NCBI GenBank assembly: GCA_003135575.1 | Contig: PLCG01000016.1 | Location: forward strand, 26,609-32,488 | DNA: 5,880 nucleotides | From: Nitrososphaerota archaeon | GTDB taxonomy: Archaea; Thermoproteota; Nitrososphaeria; Nitrososphaerales; Gagatemarchaeaceae | Reading direction: 5' to 3' | Shown: piece after piece, positions 1 to 5,127 of the stretch | Numbering within the stretch: position 1 is the first letter of the stretch | Layout: each line of letters begins with the position of its first letter | The notes under the pieces: generated by a model | Told to the model about the DNA's origin: nothing | Databases searched by the model: none | Seen by the model: the letters and a program-made list of their open reading frames with translations, nothing else | Program-made: the position numbers and the translations under genes

Positions 1-447
1 GATCCCATAGAGGCTGCGGAGAAGGTCGTCGAGCTCCGTCTCGTGGAAGCTGTTGTAGCTCGACTTGGGGACGACAAAGTCTGACTTTCTGGGGGCCAGC
101 TGTTTGATGACCTGCGCCCCCTTCGTCCCGCGCATGGCGTGGCGCTGCCACCTGTTGAGCTCGAAATCGGACGGCTTGTGCGAGTCGTTGCAGTAGACGA
201 CGGGGATCCCCTTCGACCTTGCCGCGTCCAGGACGGCCGCGACGTTGGGGATCTTCGGGACCATCCTGTCGCACTTCAGCACGCCGTAGATGAAGTCCTC
301 GAGCATGTCGACGACCACGATGGCGTATCTTCGGTCCGCGTTGTAGACCTTGGGCGCCTTGAACGATGAGGGCGGGTAGACAGACAGGATCGCTTCCTTC
401 TCCGCCATGGCCTTGCCTTCCTTTCCGTGGCCGTGGGGTGAGGGCAT
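1..447 (-). CDS. Isochorismatase-family cysteine hydrolase, nicotinamidase-like (3' end cut by the window edge)
   Basis: I translated this frame by hand; it stays open from an ATG at 447 to the left edge (149 residues visible). Numbering from the second ATG at 408, the hallmarks of the isochorismatase/nicotinamidase fold are present. The first strand YAIVVVDMLEDF carries the catalytic Asp (D34). The segment YCNDSHKPSDFEL follows, then RHAMRGTKGAQV. VVPKSSYNSFHET carries the catalytic Lys (K115). The nucleophilic Cys of the Asp-Lys-Cys triad would lie beyond the edge. The family hydrolyses amide or related C-N bonds in the cytoplasm, classically nicotinamide to nicotinate in NAD salvage. The substrate cannot be assigned from this fragment. 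Start choice: a TATA-like box centred near 473 would place transcription initiation at about 447, so a leaderless start at that ATG is preferred. The in-frame ATG at 408, preceded by purine-rich GGAAAGGAAGG, is a real alternative. The gene has its own promoter and is probably separate from the upstream cupredoxin gene. Confidence 0.85.
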   Translation of the reverse strand, partial: MPSPHGHGKEGKAMAEKEAILSVYPPSSFKAPKVYNADRRYAIVVVDMLEDFIYGVLKCDRMVPKIPNVAAVLDAARSKGIPVVYCNDSHKPSDFELNRWQRHAMRGTKGAQVIKQLAPRKSDFVVPKSSYNSFHETELDDLLRSLYGI

Positions 448-470
448 GGTTTGGACCCAATCCGGTCCCT

Positions 471-477
471 TATAATC
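471..477 (-). promoter_or_regulatory. TATA-like box for the isochorismatase-family gene
   Basis: On the minus strand the sequence GATTATAAGG lies in the 54-base gap after the cupredoxin stop codon. Its centre is about 26-27 bases upstream of the ATG at 447, the archaeal TATA-to-start spacing expected for a leaderless transcript. It implies that the hydrolase gene is transcribed independently of the upstream cluster. This is a position and composition match only; no start site has been measured. Confidence 0.5.
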
Positions 478-501
478 GATTTCCAGAGACGAGGGGGATT
501 C

Positions 502-1242
502 TTACGCCACTACCGTGATGGTCCCTATCATCCAATCAGGGTGGATCGTGCACACGTACCTGTAGGTGCCAGGGACCGTCAGCTTCACGGTGAATGTCTG
601 CCCCTGGTTCATGATCCCGGAGTTCCAAGTGTTGCCGCCGCTGGGTCCCGACACGGACTTGACGGTGTGCTGGACGTAGTCGAGGTCGTTCCAGACTATC
701 GTGTTGTTGACCCCTATGACGACCCTGATCTTCGAGGGCGAGAAGTTTAGCGAGTTGTCGTCCCCGACGCCCACCGGGAGGACCACCTGGGTGGTGCCGG
801 GTTGGGTCGACGTGGAACTGGTGCTTGTGGTTGTCGTTGACGTCGTGGTAGTGGTGGTCGAGCTGTGAGTCGTGGAGGACAATATCGTGGAGGATGAAGA
901 GGAGGTGGTCGAAGTTGTGGAGGTCGAAGAAGATGACGTGGTCGTCCTGGAAGTGGTCGAAGTCGCAGTTGTTGATGTGGAGGTTGACGTGCTCGAGGAC
1001 GTGGTCGACGTAGAAGTCGGTGTGGATGAGCTGGTGAAGGTTATCGTCTGAGTCGTGCCGCTGGACCCTGTCGACGAGGACGTCGAGGTTCCTGTCTGCG
1101 AGCTGGTTCCCGAGGTCGTTGATGTGGGGCTGGAGAGCACGTTGCTTGCCAGTGCGCCGCTCAGGAGCACCAGCGCAATCGCGGCTATGATCGCCACGGC
1201 CCCAAGCCGCCCGGAGACACCGGCAGATTTTCTGGCGTCCAT
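502..1242 (-). CDS. Secreted or membrane-anchored blue-copper protein (cupredoxin) on a long Ser/Thr-rich stalk
   Basis: This 246-residue protein has three parts. Residues 1-32 are a short basic N-terminus (R4, K5, R12) and a hydrophobic helix at about 13-32, acting as signal peptide or membrane anchor. Residues 37-150 are almost only Ser and Thr. Residues 151-246 form a cupredoxin domain with the expected type 1 copper ligands: H192 in YVQHTVKS, then C231, H234 and probably M238 in CTIHPDWM. Proteins of this plastocyanin/halocyanin-like group carry single electrons outside the cytoplasmic membrane, and Ser/Thr stalks of this kind are usually O-glycosylated spacers in archaea. The start is well supported: GGAGGTAA lies 8 bases upstream of the ATG, an excellent archaeal Shine-Dalgarno match. 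The gene follows DUF1501 by 44 bases on the same strand, so it is probably the last gene of the DUF1800-DUF1501 operon. Its redox partner is not evident in the window. The Cys-x2-His-x3-Met spacing lies between amicyanin (x2) and plastocyanin (x4). Confidence 0.92.
   Translation of the reverse strand: MDARKSAGVSGRLGAVAIIAAIALVLLSGALASNVLSSPTSTTSGTSSQTGTSTSSSTGSSGTTQTITFTSSSTPTSTSTTSSSTSTSTSTTATSTTSRTTTSSSSTSTTSTTSSSSSTILSSTTHSSTTTTTTSTTTTSTSSTSTQPGTTQVVLPVGVGDDNSLNFSPSKIRVVIGVNNTIVWNDLDYVQHTVKSVSGPSGGNTWNSGIMNQGQTFTVKLTVPGTYRYVCTIHPDWMIGTITVVA
793..1134 (-). repeat. Low-complexity Ser/Thr stalk coding segment in the cupredoxin gene
   Basis: This segment encodes residues 37-150 of the cupredoxin. 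Outside a few Gly, Gln, Pro and aliphatic residues it is all Ser and Thr, with only one basic residue (R99) and one His (H126). At DNA level it is not a clean tandem repeat. TCG, TCC, TCT, TCA and AGC/AGT alternate with ACG, ACC, ACA and ACT, so amino-acid composition rather than an exact DNA unit is maintained. The stretch has a strong strand bias: the plus strand is rich in GTCG, GTGG and GAAG. Confidence 0.85.
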
Positions 1243-1250
1243 CTCTTCGG

Positions 1251-1258
1251 TTACCTCC
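1251..1258 (-). promoter_or_regulatory. Shine-Dalgarno site of the cupredoxin gene
   Basis: On the minus strand GGAGGTAA precedes the ATG at 1242 by 8 bases. It matches the archaeal anti-SD consensus GGAGGTGA at all but one position. It fixes the start codon and fits translation from an internal position of a polycistronic message. A weak AAATAAG just upstream could be a secondary promoter, but it is not convincing. Confidence 0.7.
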
Positions 1259-1286
1259 GCCTGAGTAGACCCTTATTTCCTTGCGT

Positions 1287-2543
1287 CTAGACTATGGTGA
1301 GCTTCGTGTAGGTTGAGTCAAGGACCTCGGTCTGCTTAATCCCGAACCAGTCCTCCAGCACGGTGGCATAGGTCTGCCGGAAGTCGATGTTCCCGACGAG
1401 GTTTCCTGATGAGTCGAGGCTCGACAGGCTAGGGTAGGTGCCGTAGAGCCCAGGACTGATCGACCCCCCAATCATGAACTGGGGCAGGGCCGTTCCGTGG
1501 TCGGTGCCGCGGCTCCCGTTCTCCTTGACTCTCCTCCCGAACTCGGAGAAGGTCATCATGAGCGTGTTGTTCGCCCTGCCCTGCGCGGCCAGGTCGTTGT
1601 AGAAAGCGCTGACTCCGTCGGAGAGCTGCTTGAGGAGGGCGTTCTGGGCCGCCTTCTGGTTTCCGTGGGTGTCGAACCCGCCGAGGGTCACGTAGACGAT
1701 CTTCGGGTTGATGCTCGAAACGATGATACCGGCTGCGAGCTTGAGCCTGTTAGCAAAGTCGTTCTGCGGATAGGTCACCTGGGGCGTGTAGCTGTTGGCT
1801 GCGGCCTGGATTACGGCCGATGCCGACATCGCGTCGAGCCCGGACTGCATCATCTGGTTGACGAGGGTGTTGTATTCGCCGCACGCGCTGCAGGCGGTCT
1901 CGTTGAGCTGCTGTATGACGGTCTGGGTCTGGTTGTCGTTCTTCGTGAGGGGCGCCACCTTGAACCTTTGGACCGATGAGAACGAGAGAGGCTGCGCCGT
2001 TACGCCTAGCAGGGCCTGGGGAACTAGGTCCTGCAGGTTGACCGCCGTTGCTTGCTCTCCCAACTGGTTGGACACGTCCATGTAACGTCCAAGCCAGCCG
2101 TTCGAGAACGGCATGCTCGGCGCAGCGCTCTCCCATATGGCCGTAGCTTGAAAGTGGGAAAGATTCGGGTTCGGGTAGCTGACTCCCTGGATGATCCCGA
2201 CACGGTTGCTCTTGTAGAGAGCCATCATGGCGCTCATCTGGGAGTTGAGCGCGATGTTGCCGTCGATCGGGAGTATCTCGTTCTGTTGGAGCCCAATGGT
2301 GGGTCTGTTCTGGAGGTACTCCTTTTGCCCGTAGGGCACCACCGTGTTGAGCCCATCGTTCCCGCCCATGAGCTGGATCACAACGAGGGTCTTGTTGGAG
2401 GCGTTTTGAAGCACCGCGGGTGCTACTCCGTTGGTGGAGTTGGCCTCGATCACGGTAGGGCCGAGGCTGAGCGGTGTGACCGATGGGATGCCAGCTACCC
2501 TGGCAGCCACCTGTCTCAGGAGGTCTCGTCTAGCGTTTTTCAT
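1287..2543 (-). CDS. DUF1501 family protein (exported, alkaline-phosphatase-like fold family), partner of DUF1800
   Basis: This is a full-length 418-residue member of the DUF1501 family (PF07394). Family signatures appear in order: LMGGNDGLNTVVPYG at 58-72, YPNPNLSHF at 123-131, VTLGGFDTHGNQ at 285-296, SEFGRR and GTDHGTALPQ at about 333-355, and DFRQTYATVLEDWFG at 387-401. The family is related in fold to sulfatases and alkaline phosphatases, but no reaction is established. The N-terminus has a twin-arginine pair (ARRDLLRQ). The stretch that follows contains R15 and is only weakly hydrophobic, so the Tat signal looks degenerate compared with its partner's. A C-x2-C pair (C218, C221) sits in a variable loop. 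The start is supported by GGTGA 6 bases before the ATG at 2543; an earlier out-of-frame ATG (2548) closes at once. The gap to the DUF1800 stop is 11 bases, so the two are almost certainly cotranscribed and translationally linked. Confidence 0.95.
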   Translation of the reverse strand: MKNARRDLLRQVAARVAGIPSVTPLSLGPTVIEANSTNGVAPAVLQNASNKTLVVIQLMGGNDGLNTVVPYGQKEYLQNRPTIGLQQNEILPIDGNIALNSQMSAMMALYKSNRVGIIQGVSYPNPNLSHFQATAIWESAAPSMPFSNGWLGRYMDVSNQLGEQATAVNLQDLVPQALLGVTAQPLSFSSVQRFKVAPLTKNDNQTQTVIQQLNETACSACGEYNTLVNQMMQSGLDAMSASAVIQAAANSYTPQVTYPQNDFANRLKLAAGIIVSSINPKIVYVTLGGFDTHGNQKAAQNALLKQLSDGVSAFYNDLAAQGRANNTLMMTFSEFGRRVKENGSRGTDHGTALPQFMIGGSISPGLYGTYPSLSSLDSSGNLVGNIDFRQTYATVLEDWFGIKQTEVLDSTYTKLTIV

Positions 2544-2549
2544 TTCATT

Positions 2550-2554
2550 TCACC
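2550..2554 (-). promoter_or_regulatory. Shine-Dalgarno site of the DUF1501 gene
   Basis: GGTGA on the minus strand lies directly after the TAA stop of the DUF1800 gene and 6 bases before the DUF1501 ATG. It decides between the two nearby ATG triplets (2548 and 2543), because only the latter opens the long frame. Its place in an 11-base gap shows tight coupling of the two genes. Confidence 0.65.
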
Positions 2555-4018
2555 TTAATTCAGGTTATAGAACGGGCACGCCATCGTGAGGCGGACCGTG
2601 TTCTTTGTCTTGAGAGTGGGGTCGGTGTAACTTGCGGTCGATGATTGGATCACCGACAGGACTTCGTTGGGCAGGCCTTCTGGGAAGAGCCTGCTCGTGA
2701 GGTCGGCGACCGCGGTGGCGGTGTCCATGCCGCTCGGGAAGGCCTGCAGCGGGTCGAGCCCGCTGAGCTTGTTGTCCGCCTTCGTCTGGACTCCGTTCGG
2801 GAAGTTGAAACGCTCCATCATCGAGCCTGTGTTGATCCACTGGATGCCGCTCGGCCAGCCGAAGACCGACGGCGGGTCGAAGAGGAACTGCGCCTGGTTA
2901 GTCATTGTCGAGACGAGGGTGCCGTTCGACGCGGTCGCGTTCAGCGACCGGAGCGCGGTGACCAGGTACTCAATCGGGCTCTTCACGTTCGCGAGGTAGG
3001 CCTGGTTCGAGATGAACTCGGGCGAGGTGAAGATGGCCTCGACCATCGACTTTATGCTGTAACCGCTGTCGAAGTAGACCGTAGAGAGCCTCGAGATCAT
3101 TTCGGGGCTAGGGTTCGGATATCCGAGGAAAATGAAGAGCTCTGTCGAGAGGTTGGCTGCCGTCTCGGGCCTTGCAACGAGGATGTCGATAATGTCCTGG
3201 GGGGCGAAGTTCCCGGACTGCCCCAGGAACGTCTTGACACTGTTGTCGTGGTTCGCTGGGGTGAAGACTCCCTGCCCGGATGAGTTGATCGAGAACCCTG
3301 TGAACGCCTTGGCGCCTTGGGAGACGTCGCTCTGGGTATAGGGGCCTCTTCCCGTGGAGAAGACCTCCATTATCTCTCGGGCGAAGTTCTCATTGGGGTT
3401 GTTCTTCCTGTTTAGGATCCCGTCGAGCCAGATGAGCATCGCGCCGTCGGACGTGATGCCTGTCAGCAGGTCGTTGAAGTTCCCGAGCGCGTTGGCCCTC
3501 AGGAACTTGTTCTGCTGATACATCGAGTAACCGTTTTGGACCTTGAAGTATGCCGTCGCAAAGTGGTTATGCCAGAAGAGGGTCATCTTCTCCTCGAGCG
3601 GCCTGGGCGTCTGGATCATCCTGTTGACCCACCAAGTCGCCAGGTTGTTCATCTCGTTCTGCCCTGCCGGCACGGTGCCGGAGTAGGTGGTGCGGATGTT
3701 GGGGGCGATCGCGTCGAGGGCGCTGTTGTCGATTTGTTGGTAATTCAGGAGGTATTGCACCGCCTGGTCGTAGCCCATGGCGAGATACTTCGACTGCTCT
3801 TGGGGTCCGCCGCCGAAGCCTGCCCTTCGCAGGAGATGAGGGATCTGGACCAGTGACGACATCGGGGCCGTTGGGTCCTGCGCCGTCGCGAGGGCAGCGG
3901 CGGCGCCATTGTTGGAAGCGTTGACGACTTTGAGCAAACCAGAGCCGTAGACCGTCATGGCGGCTACGCCTGCAGTCGCGGCTGAGAGTTTCAGGAACGC
4001 TCTTCTGTCCAAGTTCAC
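2555..4018 (-). CDS. DUF1800 family protein with Tat-type signal peptide
   Basis: This is a full-length 487-residue DUF1800 protein (PF08811). The N-terminus DRRAFLK, followed by an Ala-rich hydrophobic run to about residue 33, is a near-consensus twin-arginine signal, so the protein should be exported folded. Family motifs appear in order: HLLRRAGFG at 61-69, EEKMTLFWHNHF at 142-153, ALGNFNDLL at 177-185, NPNENFAREIMEVF at 207-220, GAKAFTGF at 235-242, KSPIEYLVTALRSL at 346-359, and DPPSVFGWPSG at 381-391. The C-terminus MACPFYNLN matches the usual ending, with Cys where Ser is common. Function is unknown. In bacteria it is typically encoded next to DUF1501, as here, and the pair is thought to act together outside the cytoplasm. 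The start is a GTG at 4018; the same frame has a stop at 4052-4054 and no better start between. A TATA-like box centred near 4050 makes this the first gene of the operon, with a leader of only a few bases. Confidence 0.95.
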   Translation of the reverse strand: MNLDRRAFLKLSAATAGVAAMTVYGSGLLKVVNASNNGAAAALATAQDPTAPMSSLVQIPHLLRRAGFGGGPQEQSKYLAMGYDQAVQYLLNYQQIDNSALDAIAPNIRTTYSGTVPAGQNEMNNLATWWVNRMIQTPRPLEEKMTLFWHNHFATAYFKVQNGYSMYQQNKFLRANALGNFNDLLTGITSDGAMLIWLDGILNRKNNPNENFAREIMEVFSTGRGPYTQSDVSQGAKAFTGFSINSSGQGVFTPANHDNSVKTFLGQSGNFAPQDIIDILVARPETAANLSTELFIFLGYPNPSPEMISRLSTVYFDSGYSIKSMVEAIFTSPEFISNQAYLANVKSPIEYLVTALRSLNATASNGTLVSTMTNQAQFLFDPPSVFGWPSGIQWINTGSMMERFNFPNGVQTKADNKLSGLDPLQAFPSGMDTATAVADLTSRLFPEGLPNEVLSVIQSSTASYTDPTLKTKNTVRLTMACPFYNLN

Positions 4019-4046
4019 ATCACTGGCTCTAGTATGGGTGCGGCGA

Positions 4047-4054
4047 GAATATTA
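4047..4054 (-). promoter_or_regulatory. TATA-like box for the DUF1800-DUF1501-cupredoxin operon
   Basis: On the minus strand GCTAATATTC is centred about 32 bases before the GTG start at 4018. Archaeal initiation 25-27 bases downstream would give a leader of only about 4-7 bases. No Shine-Dalgarno of usual spacing fits such a leader, which points to leaderless-type initiation. This is inferred from position only. Confidence 0.45.
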
Positions 4055-4259
4055 GCCTGCGTCTACTGGAATTGGAGTTTTACACATAATGAGTGGAACT
4101 CGCGCCAGATATTGGAAGAATTATTGATTATTTCGAGCGGCTGAAGGATTTCCGCAGAAGTAGCGATGTTGTGGAGCGATGTCCGAATGACGATCAAGCT
4201 CGCCGCGCAAGCCCGGTTGTAAGGCCGTCGCGGTCGTTCAGGACGAAATTGCAATCACG

Positions 4260-4267
4260 TTTTTATA
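4260..4267 (+). promoter_or_regulatory. TATA box of the HxlR-type regulator gene
   Basis: TTTTTATACTT is the best TATA match in the window. It predicts transcription starting at about 4290, leaving a leader of about 15 bases before the TTG at 4305. Its 3' half overlaps the first copy of a near-direct repeat that could be an operator. Confidence 0.6.
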
Positions 4268-4288
4268 CTTGGTAATGGATACTTACTA
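4265..4288 (+). repeat. Near-direct repeat ATACTTGGTA / ATACTTACTA over the HxlR promoter (candidate operator)
   Basis: Two 10-base units, at 4265-4274 and 4279-4288, match at 8 of 10 positions and start 14 bases apart. The first unit overlaps the TATA box and the second ends just before the predicted transcription start. A protein bound here would block assembly of the transcription machinery, as expected for autorepression by the regulator encoded just downstream. Such short AT-rich repeats also occur by chance. Confidence 0.3.
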
Positions 4289-4304
4289 GATAGGCGAATC
4301 TTAG

Positions 4305-4670
4305 TTGAGCGAGACGAAGCAGATAACTCAAGAAGTCCTTGACGTGTGCAAGGTTGTCCACACCACGTGGAACACACTCACGAAAGTCTGGACGCTCCCG
4401 GTCATTCACAGCCTGGGTTTGAAGGAGCCCGCTAGGTTCAACGAGCTGAAGAGGCGGACCGAAGGGATCAGCGCGACGAGCCTGACCGAGAGGCTGAGCG
4501 AGCTGGAGCGGCAGGGCGTCGTCCAACGCAAGGTCTTCCCCGACTCGCCGCCTCGCGTCGAGTACTCGCTTACAAAGAAGGGCTGGGAGTTGCACGGGAT
4601 CCTCGGAGAGTTCTCGGATTGGGCCATCCGGTGGGGCAATCCGCAAACGCAGCAAGCCAAGTCCCAGTAG
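4305..4670 (+). CDS. HxlR-family winged helix-turn-helix transcriptional regulator
   Basis: The 121-residue protein matches the HxlR/MarR-like family over its whole length. C15 in LDVCKVV corresponds to the conserved N-terminal Cys that senses electrophiles or oxidants in HxlR/HypR relatives. KVWTLPVIHSL (27-37) replaces the usual GGKW-TLLIL helix. RFNELKRR (44-51), then ISATSLTERLSELERQG (55-71), form the helix-turn-helix, and VFPDSPPRVEYSLTKKG (77-93) is the wing. These proteins bind DNA as dimers in the cytoplasm. The start is a TTG at 4305, because an in-frame TAG immediately precedes it; the next candidate, GTG at 4344, would remove the N-terminal arm and leave C15 directly after the initiator. 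No clear Shine-Dalgarno is visible. The gene is divergent from the DUF1800 operon and 58 bases ahead of the PPOX gene, so either or both could be targets, along with its own promoter. Confidence 0.9.
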   Translation: MSETKQITQEVLDVCKVVHTTWNTLTKVWTLPVIHSLGLKEPARFNELKRRTEGISATSLTERLSELERQGVVQRKVFPDSPPRVEYSLTKKGWELHGILGEFSDWAIRWGNPQTQQAKSQ

Positions 4671-4709
4671 CGGCTGCAAGACCTGCTCACGATAGCTGGA
4701 CTGCCTGAC

Positions 4710-4715
4710 ATATTA
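4710..4715 (+). promoter_or_regulatory. Weak TATA-like box upstream of the PPOX gene
   Basis: ACATATTAG lies in the 58-base gap after the regulator gene. Its centre (about 4713) is only 16 bases before the first ATG (4729), but 28 bases before the in-frame ATG at 4741, the usual spacing for a leaderless archaeal start. It therefore favours the second ATG if it is a real promoter. Read-through from the HxlR gene remains possible. Confidence 0.35.
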
Positions 4716-4728
4716 GCGGCCGGCTTGT

Positions 4729-5127
4729 ATGTTTCAATCGATGAAAAGCGGGGCTCTCGCGAGCAAGAGTATCGGTAAGCGTGGGCACGTCGATTTCACC
4801 GACGACGAAGTATCGTTCCTGACCCAGAGTAGGCTCGCCAGGGTCGCCACCGCTTCCATCGAGGGCCAGCCCCACGTCGTCCCGGTCGTCTATGAGTTCG
4901 ACGGCATGGCGTTCTACTTCACGGGTTGGAACTTGGAGAAGAGCCTGAAGTTCAGGAACCTCGTCGAGAACAAGAAGGTGGCGATGGTCATCGATGACCT
5001 CTTGACCGTCTGCCCCTGGAAGCCTCGCGGGCTCGAGGTGAGGGGCATGGCAGAGCTAGGGAAGGAAGACGGCCGCCCCTACGTGAAAGTCACACCGCTA
5101 GTGAAGCGGAGCTGGGGATTCCGCTAG
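4729..5127 (+). CDS. PPOX-class (pyridoxamine 5'-phosphate oxidase-like) split-barrel protein, FMN- or F420-binding
   Basis: This 132-residue protein has the core of the PPOX/FMN-binding split barrel. FTDDEVSFL leads in at 23-31. RVATASIEGQPHVVPV (38-53) and VYEFDGMAFYF (54-64) are the first strands of the barrel. KSLKFRNLVENKKVAMVIDD (71-90) is typical of the cofactor-contacting segment, and GLEVRGMAEL (101-110) follows. The ending VKVTPLVKRSWGF resembles the closing strand of the F420-dependent PPOX subgroup. The loop before that last strand is shorter than usual. The family uses FMN or F420 to reduce small molecules, or only binds the cofactor; the substrate is unknown. Start: ATG 4729 is the first after an in-frame stop, but the ATG at 4741 fits the upstream TATA-like box better, so the true protein may lack four residues. 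The stop overlaps that of the convergent agmatine deiminase gene. It might be controlled by the HxlR protein encoded just upstream. Confidence 0.87.
   Translation: MFQSMKSGALASKSIGKRGHVDFTDDEVSFLTQSRLARVATASIEGQPHVVPVVYEFDGMAFYFTGWNLEKSLKFRNLVENKKVAMVIDDLLTVCPWKPRGLEVRGMAELGKEDGRPYVKVTPLVKRSWGFR

Larger units (their letters stand above)
4019..4304. other. Divergent intergenic region between the DUF1800 and HxlR genes
   Basis: This 286-base region separates two divergently transcribed units. It contains a TATA-like box on each strand near its ends, and an AT-rich core at about 4075-4135. An exact 8-base direct repeat AGCGATGT occurs at 4162 and 4175 (13-base period). A near-repeat overlaps the HxlR promoter. 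Small open frames on both strands (for example plus 4093-4275) have mixed third positions unlike the GC-rich third positions of the neighbouring genes, so I do not call them. No tRNA-like or other RNA fold was recognised. Confidence 0.6.

Noticed and set aside
793..1134. Possible tandem repeat or CRISPR-like array from the recurring GTCG/GTGG pattern
   Set aside because: There is no fixed repeat unit or spacer structure. The pattern is the complement of degenerate Ser and Thr codons in the cupredoxin stalk.
1497..1979. Plus-strand frame of about 160 codons opposite the DUF1501 gene
   Set aside because: It is an antisense shadow with no recognisable motif; the DUF1501 motifs on the minus strand explain the conservation.
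2645..3283. Long plus-strand frame (about 212 codons) opposite the DUF1800 gene
   Set aside because: It is an antisense shadow of a GC-rich gene. The translation is Arg/Glu/Val-rich with no family match, while the minus strand encodes conserved DUF1800 motifs across the whole interval.
4063..4254. Minus-strand 63-codon frame in the same intergenic region
   Set aside because: It has no recognisable domain or ribosome site, overlaps the opposite small frame, and has composition typical of intergenic DNA.
4093..4275. Plus-strand 60-codon GTG-started frame in the divergent intergenic region
   Set aside because: Its third positions are mixed and AT-rich unlike the neighbouring genes, no promoter or ribosome site precedes it, it matches no family I recognise, and its 3' part covers the TATA box of the HxlR gene.
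4263..4679. Minus-strand frame of 138 codons opposite the HxlR gene
   Set aside because: It is an antisense shadow; the plus strand encodes a complete winged-helix protein with its own TATA box.
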